Below, piece after piece: positions 35,896-44,387 of a stretch of 64,000 nt of DNA. Position numbers and translations under genes: made by a program. The notes beneath the pieces are model-generated. The model was not told the DNA's origin and ran no database searches. It saw only the letters and a list, made by a program, of their open reading frames with translations. Numbering within the stretch: position 1 is the stretch's first letter; every line of letters begins with the position of its first letter. Source of the DNA: JBEVJK01 sp963791325 (GTDB lineage: Bacteria > Pseudomonadota > Alphaproteobacteria > Rhizobiales > Rhizobiaceae); contig CAWBRU010000004.1 in the NCBI GenBank assembly GCA_963791325.1, positions 186,001-250,000 of the forward strand. Reading direction: 5' to 3'.

Positions 35896-36441
35896 ATGGA
35901 CAAGAGCCCCGACGCATTCCGTACCATCAGCGAAGTCGCGGAAGAGCTTGATCTTCCCCAGCATGTGCTGCGCTTTTGGGAAACCCGCTTCAATCAGATC
36001 AAGCCGATGAAGCGCGGCGGCGGCCGACGCTATTACCGCCCCCAGGATGTCGAGCTGATCAAGGGCATCCGGCATATGCTCTATGATGAGGGCTACACCA
36101 TCAAAGGGGTTCAAAAGCTGCTGCGTGAGAACGGCAACCACTTCCTGGTTGCGCTCGGCAATGGCGACGTGTCGGTGATCGAGGCGATCTCCAAGCGCAA
36201 GCAGGCGGAGGCGCCGCAACCGGAGCTCGCCGGCCTTGCGAGCCCGCGGGGCGAGGACGAGATGCTGGTCGGCGAACCGAAGGCGAAGCCGAGCCGGCGG
36301 TTTTTCGGCCTCGGCAAGCCGGAGGAAGACGGCCCGGTGCAGGCCGATGCCGGCAAGCTGTCGCGCGACAACCGCGCGCTGCTCCAGGAAGCGCTGTTCG
36401 ATCTTCTGGAGTGCAAGCGGCTGCTCGACCAAGTGCGCTAA
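35896..36441 (+). CDS. MerR-family transcriptional regulator
   Basis: A 181-residue regulator. The N-terminal winged helix-turn-helix reads FRTISEVAEELDLPQHVLRF with the wing GGGRRYYRPQDVELIKGIRH, and a helical segment follows (EGYTIKGVQKLLRENG). The C-terminal half is low-complexity and charged, without metal-binding cysteines, so it is not a metal sensor. Genes of this type regularly follow ihfA in alphaproteobacteria. The target is unknown. Confidence 0.9.
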   Translation: MDKSPDAFRTISEVAEELDLPQHVLRFWETRFNQIKPMKRGGGRRYYRPQDVELIKGIRHMLYDEGYTIKGVQKLLRENGNHFLVALGNGDVSVIEAISKRKQAEAPQPELAGLASPRGEDEMLVGEPKAKPSRRFFGLGKPEEDGPVQADAGKLSRDNRALLQEALFDLLECKRLLDQVR

Positions 36442-36591
36442 GGCGTCACTGCCCTTCTTTTGCGCGGCGCTTGGCCGCGTGAAACAAACGAAACAAAACT
36501 CCCCGACGTCAGAAAGACGCCTGATACATCACGGGCATAGATCTCTCACGCCACCCAAAACGACGGGCGGCTTCGACGAGGGAGCAAGACC

Positions 36592-36774
36592 ATGCCCAAG
36601 ATCATCCCCGGCTTGCGGGCAGCCATGCGGACCTACCACCACCAACGGGCTCATCGCCAGGCGGTGCGGGCGCTGTCGGCGATGGAAGACGCGATGCTGA
36701 AAGACATCGGGCTCTCGCGCAGCGACATCTGCGCCGCCGTCGACGGCCGCGTCCGGTACAATCGTTCGGAGTAG
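36592..36774 (+). CDS. DUF1127 small protein
   Basis: A 60-residue Arg-rich peptide. The conserved DUF1127 core is visible: HRQAVRALSAMEDAMLKDIG then LSRSDI. Small DUF1127 proteins in rhizobia and Agrobacterium bind RNA and influence phosphate and carbon metabolism and sRNA turnover. GGGAGC lies upstream of the ATG. It ends five bases before the methyltransferase gene. Confidence 0.85.
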   Translation: MPKIIPGLRAAMRTYHHQRAHRQAVRALSAMEDAMLKDIGLSRSDICAAVDGRVRYNRSE

Positions 36775-36779
36775 CCCTC

Positions 36780-37838
36780 ATGCGTTACGACCATGCGTTC
36801 GGCTGCGTCTCCGGCGAGCCCCCATCGGGCCTCTCGACCCCCGTCGCTCGCGCCGCCCATTCCGGCAGCGCACGTTGGCGTGACCGGGCGACGCCGGCCA
36901 AGTACCGCCTGTCGCTGCCGCAGCTCGGCAGCCGCCTGTTCCTCACCGACGGCGGGATCGAGACGACGCTGATCTACAGCGAGGGCTTCGAGCTGCCGTG
37001 CTTTGCCGCATTCGACCTGCTCGGCTCGGAAGCGGGGCTCGACGGCCTCCGCGTCTACTATCGGCGCTACGCCGAGCTCGCCCGCAGGGCCGGCGTCGGG
37101 CTGATGCTCGAAGCGCCGACCTGGCGCGCCAACCGCGACTGGGCAGATCGGCTCGGCTACGACGGCGACGAGCTTGCCGACGTCAACCGGCGCGCGATCG
37201 CGCTGATGAGCGAGATCCGCGGACGGTTCGAGACCGAGGATGCGCCGATGGTGATCAGCGGCTGCATCGGTCCGCGCGGCGACGGCTACGACCCCGGCCG
37301 GCGGATGACGCCGGCGAGCGCCCAGATCTATCACGGCGAGCAGATCGCGACCTTCGCAACGACCGCGGCGGACATGGTGACGGCGCTGACCATCACCAAT
37401 GTCGAGGAAGCGATCGGCATCGTCAGGGCGGCGACGGCGTGGCGCCTGCCGGTGGCTTTGTCCTTCACCGTGGAGACCGACGGCCGCCTGCCGACCGGCC
37501 AGAGCTTGGCGGCAGCGATCGAGGAGGTCGATCGCGAGACCGGCAGCGCAGCGGCCTATTTCATGCTCAACTGCGCTCATCCCGACCATTTCGCGCACCT
37601 TTTGGAGAGCGGCGAGGCCTGGACCGGCCGGCTTCGCGGGATCCGGGCGAATGCGTCGAAACGAAGCCACGCCGAGCTCGACAGGGCAACGACGCTCGAC
37701 GACGGTGATCCGGTGGAGCTCGGGCGCTGCTACCGCCGCCTGCGTGAACGGCACCCGAAGCTGACCGTGCTCGGCGGTTGCTGCGGCACCGACCACCGGC
37801 ATGTGCAACAGATCTGCCTGTCGTGCCTTGCGGCCTGA
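36780..37838 (+). CDS. Homocysteine S-methyltransferase family protein
   Basis: A 352-residue, (beta/alpha)8-barrel zinc methyltransferase. FLTDGGIETTLIYSEGFELP is the usual N-terminal strand. The zinc-binding cysteines are in FMLNCAHPDHF and LGGCCGTDHRH. It probably methylates homocysteine or a related thiol; the donor (S-methylmethionine, betaine or other) cannot be told. The first 45 residues (MRYDHAFGCVSGEPPSGLST onward) do not look like the family, so the true start may be internal, though I see no better start with a ribosome-binding site. A strong terminator follows. Confidence 0.85.
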   Translation: MRYDHAFGCVSGEPPSGLSTPVARAAHSGSARWRDRATPAKYRLSLPQLGSRLFLTDGGIETTLIYSEGFELPCFAAFDLLGSEAGLDGLRVYYRRYAELARRAGVGLMLEAPTWRANRDWADRLGYDGDELADVNRRAIALMSEIRGRFETEDAPMVISGCIGPRGDGYDPGRRMTPASAQIYHGEQIATFATTAADMVTALTITNVEEAIGIVRAATAWRLPVALSFTVETDGRLPTGQSLAAAIEEVDRETGSAAAYFMLNCAHPDHFAHLLESGEAWTGRLRGIRANASKRSHAELDRATTLDDGDPVELGRCYRRLRERHPKLTVLGGCCGTDHRHVQQICLSCLAA

Positions 37839-37906
37839 ATGCACCCCCACGGGCCGCGACGGGCGATGCATGAGCCACAGCCGGCTGTGGCCGCTCGCCC
37901 GCTGTT

Positions 37907-37951
37907 GGCCCCGCGGTTCCGGAACCCCGCCCCGGAACCGCGGGGCCTTTT
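37907..37951 (+). terminator. Rho-independent terminator after the methyltransferase
   Basis: The 16-bp stem GGCCCCGCGGTTCCGG / CCGGAACCGCGGGGCC closes over nine bases and is followed by TTTT. A second small hairpin, CCACAG-CCGG-CTGTGG, precedes it at 37876-37891. Confidence 0.85.
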
Positions 37952-37985
37952 CCGCTGTGGCGCCCGAAGTTTCAGCTTGCCTTGA

Positions 37986-38729
37986 TCAGGAGTAGATGTA
38001 GCCGACGCCGCGGATCGTGCGGATCACCTCCGGCTTCGAGGGATCCTGCTCGATCTTCTTGCGCAGCCGCGAGATGCGGATGTCGATGCTGCGGTCGAAC
38101 GGGTCCCAGCCGCGGTCGTGCGCAAGCTCAAGCAGCTGGTCGCGGTTGAGGATCCTGCCGCGATTCTCCGCGAACACCTTCAGCAGCCGGAACTCCATCG
38201 GGGTGATGGCGATTTCCGCGCCGCCGTCGTCGAACAGCTTGTGGGCGTCGAGGTCGAGCTGGCAGGTCCCGAAGGGCACGAGATGCCGGTGCTCACCGCC
38301 GGCGCCCGCCGCGCCCCGCTCCGCAGCGCCGGTCCGCCGCAGCACCGCCCGCACCCTGGCGAGCAGCTCGCGCATGTCGACCGGCTTGGCGACATAGTCG
38401 TCGGCGCCGATCTCCAGCCCGACCACGCGGTCGACGATCTCGGTCGAAGCGGTCAGCAGGATCACGGCGGCATCGGAATGCTCGCGCAGGAAGCGGGTGA
38501 GCGACAAGCCGTCCTCGCCGGGCATTCGGATGTCGAGGATCACGACATCGGCCGGCCGGCTGGCCATCGCCTGCCGCAGGGCTGCCCCGCCATCTGCGGT
38601 GACGACGTCATAGCCGTGCGCGGCCAAGTACTCTGCGACGGTGTCGCGCAAATCCGGCTCGTCGTCGCAAACGACGATGTGCGCGCCGGCGGCATGGGAG
38701 TCTTGTGGCACCAGATCATCCCTCAGCAT
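37986..38729 (-). CDS. OmpR/PhoB-family response regulator
   Basis: A 247-residue two-component regulator. The receiver has acidic residues in VVCDDEPDLRD, the phosphorylated Asp in VVILDIRMPGEDG, and Lys in DDYVAKPVD. The winged-helix output domain (about residues 140-247) contains ITPMEFRLLKVFAENRGRIL and DPFDRSIDIRISRLRKKIEQ. The ATG at 38729 is preferred; a TTG 11 codons earlier is in frame. It lies 139 bp downstream of a large hybrid kinase on the same strand, which is its likely but unproven partner. Confidence 0.92.
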   Translation of the reverse strand: MLRDDLVPQDSHAAGAHIVVCDDEPDLRDTVAEYLAAHGYDVVTADGGAALRQAMASRPADVVILDIRMPGEDGLSLTRFLREHSDAAVILLTASTEIVDRVVGLEIGADDYVAKPVDMRELLARVRAVLRRTGAAERGAAGAGGEHRHLVPFGTCQLDLDAHKLFDDGGAEIAITPMEFRLLKVFAENRGRILNRDQLLELAHDRGWDPFDRSIDIRISRLRKKIEQDPSKPEVIRTIRGVGYIYS

Positions 38730-38868
38730 GGCCAGTCTCGCTTGGCCGCCGGTCGATATCAATCCCGCTCCGGATCATGCCTTCGGCGCAGAGGCTTTTA
38801 CTCCACCGGAAACGGTCCAAAAACAGACCCTTGGAGGTTCTAGCCGATGTGCTGGATCAAAGATCGTC

Positions 38869-41800
38869 CTAGTGGGTGGTTGTCTTATTGACCCATTGGT
38901 GCACAAACAATCTGAGCTCATTGGGCTTGATCGGCTTCTCCAGATAGGGCCGGTTGGTGGCGCGCAGGAAAACCTGCGCATCGGGACTGATGGTGTCGCC
39001 GGTCAGGAAGGCGAGCCGCTCCACCTCGGCCGGGTGATGGTCGGCGATGTGGTTGAACATCCGCCGGCCATCCATATTGGGCATTTTGAGATCGCTCAGG
39101 ATCAAGGCGAAGCGGCGTTTCTTCAGCTTTTCGAGCGCCTCCTCGCCGGAGCGCGCCACGGTCACCTCGAAGCCGTCGTGCCGCAGCACTTCGGCGACCA
39201 GATCGCCGACCTCCTTTTCGTCGTCGACGACCAGGCAGCTGAGGCCGTTGGCGGATGACGGCGCCGGCTCGGCGCTGTCGACGCTCGTGTCGGCCGATCC
39301 GGAGGCCGGCAGCGACACGATGAACGTCGAGCCGCGTCCTTCCTTTGTCTCGACATGGATCGTGCCGCCATGCGACTGCACGATCCGATGGCAGAAGGAC
39401 AGCCCGATCCCGGTTCCGGAGCCGACTTCCTTGGTGGTGAAGAACGGCTCGAAGATGCGTGACAGGATATCCTTCTTGATGCCGGGGCCGGTGTCGCCGA
39501 CCCGCACGACGACATGACCCGTCCTGCCGTCGCGGGCTGCCGCGACGGTGATCCTGCGCTGGCCGTCCCAGCCATGCAGCGCCTGCTCGGCGTTGACAAG
39601 CAGGTTGATCAGAACCTGGCTCAGCTGGTCGGGATCGGCCCAGATCGAGGGCAGGTCCGGTTCGATGGCGATCGACATTTCGACGTCGGACGAGCGGATG
39701 GCGTAGCCGGCGACCTCGACGGCGGCCGAGATGACATCCTCGATGGCGATGTTGGAGGTCCGGGTCGGCTGCTGGCGGGCCATCGCCAGGAAGGTCTTGA
39801 CGATCCGCGCACAGCGTTCGGCGGCCTTGCTGATCTTGGTCGCGCGTTCGACGGTCTTGGCGTCGCTCGCCGTCTCCATCAGCATCAGCGACAGGCCGAG
39901 CACGACCGACAAGGGGTTGTTGAGCTCGTGGGCGACCCCGGCGAGCAGCTCGCCGAGGGCCGACAATTTCTCGTTCTGGTGCAGCGTCTCGCGCTGCCGC
40001 TCGAGTTCCTTTTGCATCTCCATGCGGTCGGTGAGGTCGTAGGTGTGCGACACGATCACCCGCTCGCCGCGGAAGTCGATCAGACGCGACGAGACCGAGC
40101 ACCAGCAGGTGCCGCCATCGCTGCGCTTGAGCTGGGTCTCGAATTCGTCGACGAAGCCGTCCTTGAGCAGCCGTTCGAGATAGCGCCGGCGGTCGTTGTG
40201 ATCGGCCCAGTAGGCCTCGGCGTTCCTGGCTTCACCGAGCAGCTTTTCGCTCGCCGGGCTGCCGTAGAGCAGCCTGCCGTCATGGGCGCGTGTCATCTGG
40301 ATGTTGACCGGGCTGGCTTCGAGCACCTTGCGGACCAGCTCGTCCGCCTCCTTGGCGGCCAGCTCGGCACGCTTGCGCTCGGTGATATCGACGCGGGTGA
40401 CGACGAAGCCGCCCTCCCGGGTCGGGCAGTTGGAGACGAAGAACCAGTCGCCGTCGGTATGCTGGAACTCCGCCTGGCGGAACTCGGTCCGGTCGCGCGC
40501 ACGCTCCACCAGCCAGGCGTCGATGCGTTCGGGCGCCACCGGAAACTGGCGGCGTTCGGCCGCAACACGCAGGAAGTCGAGCCACTTGACGCCGGGAACC
40601 AGCGCATCGGCGCTCACCGCATGCATCGACCGGTAGCGGCTGTTGGCCAGCACCAGCCGATCGTTCTTGTCGTAAAGGGCAAAACCCTCGGCCAGCGATT
40701 CGATGGCATCGACAAGCCGCTCATTGGCCTGGCGCGATTCCTCCTGGGCCGCGATCGTGTCGGTAATGTTGGTGGTGTTGGAGACGATCACCGGCCGACC
40801 CTGGAATTCGATCAGCCGGGCAGAGATCGACGCCCAGAAGATATTGCCCTTGGCGTCGTATTGACGGACCCGGAATTCATCGAGCCGGCCCTGGTCGCGC
40901 AAGGTGTTGATCAGCGTGTCGCGGTCGCCCGGATTGACGAAGTAGTCGATGATGCGCGGCCTGTCCCCATAGAGCTGGTGGCTGGCCGGATTGCGGTAGA
41001 GCGTCTCGCCTTCGATGGTCGACATCCGGGTCGGCGACGGACACGCGTCGAGCACTTGCTGGAGCAGCGCATTGGCGTCTCGCTCGGCCGCATCGGCGGC
41101 CTTCAGCTCGCTGATGTCCTCGCGGGTCACGACGAAGCCGCCGAGATCGGTCGGGTGAATGGAGATCGAATGCCATTTGCCGCTGCCGAGATCGGCCTCG
41201 TAGCGGCGGCGGAAGTGCGCCCGATTCTGAACTACTTCGTCGACCCACTCGTCCTCGCGGCCGATCGCGCTGGCGTAGAGCCCGGCCCGTGCCGAGGCGC
41301 GCAGCATGTCGGTCCACTTCATGCCGGGCTTGATCATGTCGGCGACCAGATGGTTCATCTGGCGGTAGAGGCTGTTGCACATCACCAGCCGATGCTCGTC
41401 GTCGTAGAGCGCAAACCCTTCGGACAGCGATTCGACGGCGTTTGCCAGCATCTCCCGTGCCAGCGCCACCTCGCCGTCCCGCTGCTTCTGCTTGGTGACG
41501 TCGGCGATGCCGGCCAGCACCACCTTGCGGCCGTGGAAGGCAACCGTGCGCAGATTGCCGGTTGCCCAGAATTCGCTGCCGTCGGCGCGGCGCAGCAGCG
41601 CCTCGCAATTTTCGACGCTGTCGTTGCGGATCAGTTCGCGGCTGATCTCCAGATATTGTTCGCGGTCGACGAAGTAGTCGGCGAGCCAGACGGAGCGCCG
41701 GCCGTGCTTGCCGTCCCAGCCGAACAGCCGCTTGGCAGCCTCGCTGGAGTGGATGACTTCGCCGCTGTTGGCGTCGCTCATCCAGACGGGAAGGGGATGG

Positions 41801-42561
41801 TGCTTGATCAGGAAGCCGAACAGATCTTCGCGCTGCTTTCGCTCGGTGATGTCGAGGACCCCGATGATCAGCGAGGCGCGGCCGCGATAGGTGCCGCGCC
41901 GGCAGTTGGTCGAACACCAGATCGTCGCGCCATTGGCCCGCCGCAGCTGCATGTCGTGGTCGTAGACGATGGCGTCGCGGCCGAGCAGCGCGGCGATCTG
42001 ATCGAAATCATCGACATTGACGGCATGGTCGGTGATGAATTGCGCCTCGTCAGGACGCCAGCGGCGGCCGAGCAGATTGGAGGCGTCCAGGCTCTCGTAG
42101 AGGATCTCCTTGGTTTCCTCGTCGACGACCCAGACCGGGAGGGGGTGACTTTCGGTGATGCAGCGGAAGATCTCGGCCGTTTCCAGATGTGCGAGCTGGG
42201 CCCGCTTGGTCGCGGTGATGTCGAGGCTGACCAAGGCAAGGCCGCCGTCGGTGCGGGGGTGTGCGGCCAAAAGTTTCCAGCAGCCGTCGAGCGTCTCGGC
42301 CTCGACCGGCGCGCCGTCGCCCCGGCGCCAGCGCTCCGCAGCTTGCTGCGAGAACGCAGCATCCGACTCGACCACATGGCCGTCGAAGCTCCTGAGCTGC
42401 TCCAGCACGCGGCCGACAACGTCGACGACGCCGGTTCCCGGAGCCAGATCGCCAGGCACCAGGCCGCCCGCCAGGATCTCGGCATTGGCGTCGATCAAGG
42501 CATCGTTTCGATCAAAAAGGGCATAACCCGTGTGCATGGCGATGGCATCGGCCGGTCGCAT
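38869..42561 (-). CDS. Multi-PAS hybrid sensor histidine kinase
   Basis: A 1230-residue soluble kinase without membrane segments. I count seven PAS or PAS-like units in tandem: GYALFDRNDALIDAN, PLPVWVVDEETKEILY, PLPVWMSDANSGEVIH, EGFALYDDEHRLVMCN, SPTRMSTIEGETLYRN, EGFALYDKNDRLVLAN and PVNIQMTRAHDGRLLY. Two recurring subtypes (FALYD and a 'P...' type) are interleaved. Then come HisKA with His878 (LLAGVAHELNNPLSVVLG), HATPase (FEPFFTTKEVGSGTGIGLSF) and a C-terminal receiver (LVVDDEKEVGDLVAEVLR, LILSDLKMPNMDG). The lack of a transmembrane region points to sensing of internal redox, light or ligand signals. The signal is unknown. Confidence 0.93.
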   Translation of the reverse strand: MRPADAIAMHTGYALFDRNDALIDANAEILAGGLVPGDLAPGTGVVDVVGRVLEQLRSFDGHVVESDAAFSQQAAERWRRGDGAPVEAETLDGCWKLLAAHPRTDGGLALVSLDITATKRAQLAHLETAEIFRCITESHPLPVWVVDEETKEILYESLDASNLLGRRWRPDEAQFITDHAVNVDDFDQIAALLGRDAIVYDHDMQLRRANGATIWCSTNCRRGTYRGRASLIIGVLDITERKQREDLFGFLIKHHPLPVWMSDANSGEVIHSSEAAKRLFGWDGKHGRRSVWLADYFVDREQYLEISRELIRNDSVENCEALLRRADGSEFWATGNLRTVAFHGRKVVLAGIADVTKQKQRDGEVALAREMLANAVESLSEGFALYDDEHRLVMCNSLYRQMNHLVADMIKPGMKWTDMLRASARAGLYASAIGREDEWVDEVVQNRAHFRRRYEADLGSGKWHSISIHPTDLGGFVVTREDISELKAADAAERDANALLQQVLDACPSPTRMSTIEGETLYRNPASHQLYGDRPRIIDYFVNPGDRDTLINTLRDQGRLDEFRVRQYDAKGNIFWASISARLIEFQGRPVIVSNTTNITDTIAAQEESRQANERLVDAIESLAEGFALYDKNDRLVLANSRYRSMHAVSADALVPGVKWLDFLRVAAERRQFPVAPERIDAWLVERARDRTEFRQAEFQHTDGDWFFVSNCPTREGGFVVTRVDITERKRAELAAKEADELVRKVLEASPVNIQMTRAHDGRLLYGSPASEKLLGEARNAEAYWADHNDRRRYLERLLKDGFVDEFETQLKRSDGGTCWCSVSSRLIDFRGERVIVSHTYDLTDRMEMQKELERQRETLHQNEKLSALGELLAGVAHELNNPLSVVLGLSLMLMETASDAKTVERATKISKAAERCARIVKTFLAMARQQPTRTSNIAIEDVISAAVEVAGYAIRSSDVEMSIAIEPDLPSIWADPDQLSQVLINLLVNAEQALHGWDGQRRITVAAARDGRTGHVVVRVGDTGPGIKKDILSRIFEPFFTTKEVGSGTGIGLSFCHRIVQSHGGTIHVETKEGRGSTFIVSLPASGSADTSVDSAEPAPSSANGLSCLVVDDEKEVGDLVAEVLRHDGFEVTVARSGEEALEKLKKRRFALILSDLKMPNMDGRRMFNHIADHHPAEVERLAFLTGDTISPDAQVFLRATNRPYLEKPIKPNELRLFVHQWVNKTTTH

Positions 42562-42774
42562 GTGCCTGTCCTTGTCGCAGTCCCCAATGCCTGTCCTATA
42601 GCGCCCGCATGTTTCAACATGCAGTCGGGGGCGCAGCGAATTGTTTCATTTGTATCAACAGGATGGGGAGCAGATCGAAAGACCGCGCCCGGCCGGCGGG
42701 GGAAGCGCCGGCGCGCACATGTCGGGATCGGGCGGCGCCTGGGACGAACCCGCTCAAGACCGCTGAAACAGGCT

Positions 42775-42804
42775 CGCGGGCGATGTCCCCCGACATCGCC
42801 CGCG
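42775..42804. terminator. Hairpin downstream of the porin-like gene
   Basis: A perfect 13-bp stem, CGCGGGCGATGTC / GACATCGCCCGCG, closes over CCCC. Read on the minus strand it lies about 40 bp after the porin stop and is followed by AGCCTGTTTC, a weak U-rich tract. The rest of the 42562-42844 gap holds nothing else I can identify except the upstream region of the multi-PAS kinase. Confidence 0.6.
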
Positions 42805-42844
42805 GCCGCGAGTCCCCACTTCCCCCAGCCGGTCCGCGAACGAA

Positions 42845-43561
42845 CTAGAAAGCGTAGCGGAAGCCCAACATCACCTGGTGGGCGCGTACGTCGACATCGG
42901 ATTGATTGCCGAGCAGGTCGTTTGCGGTCACGCCGACATTCTCGACGCTGAAATACCGGTAACCCAACTCGATCGTCGAGTGGGCATCCCAAGCGTAGGA
43001 GAGGCCAGCGCCCACCTGCCAGGCAAAGCCGGTCCCGGAATCGTCGAGGGCGGTGATATTGGCTCCGCCGACGCCGACGCCGTAGTTGTCGAACTCGACA
43101 TGGCCGAAACCGACACCGGCGCCGATATAGGGCTTGAGCGGGCCGCTGCCGAAGTCGAGATAGCCGTTCACCAGGCCGTAGAAGACATTCTCATGGCCGA
43201 ACGAATCATAGTCGGGCACCGTGAATCCATCGATCTGATGGGTGTCGACACTGGTGCGCATATAGCCGAACTCGACCTCGGCGCGCGGCGTGAAGTTGCC
43301 GACATTGAACTGGGTGCCGATCGCCACGCCGCCGACGAATCCGGTGTCGTAGTCGGTGTGAACATTGGCGCCGCCGAAGTCGAAATTGGTGTCGAGCGGG
43401 AACGCGACACCCGCGCGCGCGGCCAGGTACCAGCTCGGGGTAGCTTCGAGGACCGGCGCAGCGGCCGGCGGTGCCGGCTCGGCCACATCAGCAGCCTGCG
43501 CCGCCCCGGCGACGCCGAGCAGGGCGACAAAGGCGAGAGTTGCAGGGAGACGGGTAGACAT
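42845..43561 (-). CDS. Outer-membrane beta-barrel (porin-like) protein
   Basis: A 238-residue outer-membrane protein. The signal peptide (MSTRLPATLAFVALLGVAGA, cut near AQA-ADV) is followed by a Pro/Ala linker (EPAPPAAAPVLEATP) and alternating strands such as WYLAARAGVAFPLD, KPYIGAGVGFGHVEF and HSTIELGYRYFSVENVG. It ends in an aromatic (LGFRYAF), the usual sorting signal. It fits the Omp25/Omp31-like 8-strand barrel family of Rhizobiales. The second of two close ATGs is chosen (AAAGG about 8-11 bases upstream). GC content and codon use look like the neighbours. Confidence 0.9.
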   Translation of the reverse strand: MSTRLPATLAFVALLGVAGAAQAADVAEPAPPAAAPVLEATPSWYLAARAGVAFPLDTNFDFGGANVHTDYDTGFVGGVAIGTQFNVGNFTPRAEVEFGYMRTSVDTHQIDGFTVPDYDSFGHENVFYGLVNGYLDFGSGPLKPYIGAGVGFGHVEFDNYGVGVGGANITALDDSGTGFAWQVGAGLSYAWDAHSTIELGYRYFSVENVGVTANDLLGNQSDVDVRAHQVMLGFRYAF

Positions 43562-44387
43562 GCACATACCTTTCAAGGGCACAGGCCCATTGAGGCGAAA
43601 TATTGGCCTGTCGATCCCTCCTTGCCAGACCCAAACAAGTCTAAGTTGGTCCGTTTTAGGGCCAGTGTTGCATAATCGTCGCAATGTTGTCCGGTCATCA
43701 CGCATCCGTGATGCACAAGGTACAAACAATCTATGCCGCGAAGCTCTCAAAGGAAGATTTTGACCGCCGAGGAAGGCCTCAAACCGTGCGCTTTCCACTG
43801 TCTCCCGAGGCTGGCCCGCCGCCTGGAATTTGCCGTTGTGGCAAGGCCTGCCGGCGCTCGTCGGATGCCCTGCCTCATCCGCTTGTCAACGAATTGCTTA
43901 GCCCGGGTACTCTTGTTGATACCATCGGTCGGCCGCGCTTGCGTGCGATAGTGAGTCTGCTGACCTGGGGTTTTCTTTGGCAGCAGGCAGTGGGAGCTGC
44001 TTCCACCCCCGCCAAGTGCTCCCACTGCTTTCCCCAGGTCTCGCGGGAGGCCTTGCCTTGCCGATTTCCCACAACTCTTCAGGTGAGCGGCGAGGGGCTC
44101 CCCCGTTAGGCGTAGGCGCCACCGGTCAACCTACCTCTAAGGCCTAACGCGCCTCCTCCTCGCCGTCATTGCTGCTCCAGCCTTGCAGAGGATAGCATTG
44201 ATGAGCTTGCAGATTCGTCGGCCGCAATAGGGCTAGGCGGGTGAGCCCCGTGTCCGGCTCTGCAAGCGGCGCGCGCAGGGAGGGGATGCTTACCGACGAG
44301 GCCCCTCCTGCGAGCGCCTAGGCTCATTCTGCCTTTGAACAAGGGGTTCTAAGTCCCTCGAATCAGAGCGCTCTGTCGGCAGGCGTG
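43562..44387. other. Gene-free block with nested inverted repeats; candidate structured RNA
   Basis: No frame here looks like a protein (compositions are random and no family motif shows), yet several strong palindromes are stacked. CGGATG/CATCCG lies at 43861-43880. An outer pair GACCTGGGG (43961-43969) with CCCCAGGTC (44031-44039) encloses GCAGTGGGAGC (43986-43996) with GCTCCCACTGC (44017-44027). CGTTAGGC/GCCTAACG (44103-44148) encloses GTAGG/CCTAC. GGCGCGCGCAGGGAGGGG (44267-44284) pairs with CCCCTCCTGCGAGCGCC (44301-44317), inside TGAGCC/GGCTCA. AGAGCGCTCT is a palindrome near 44365. I could not match it to tmRNA, RNase P, 6S, SRP RNA or a riboswitch from memory. Strand unknown. Confidence 0.45.

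Noticed and set aside
39514..42951. 1145-residue plus-strand open frame opposite the multi-PAS kinase
   Set aside because: High GC lets antisense frames stay open; no domain is recognisable, whereas the minus strand gives a complete PAS/HisKA/HATPase/REC protein.
44103..44148. GTTAGGC...GCCTAAC palindrome resembling an integron attC site
   Set aside because: In attC the outer boxes run RYYYAAC...GTTRRRY; here the order is reversed on both strands, and there is no integrase or cassette array nearby.
43562..44387. tmRNA, RNase P RNA, 6S or SRP RNA in the structured gap
   Set aside because: I looked for the ANDN-type tag codons, the RNase P P4 core (GAGGAAAGTCC), the SRP GGAAGCAGC-like loop and T-arm/CCA ends and found none that fit.
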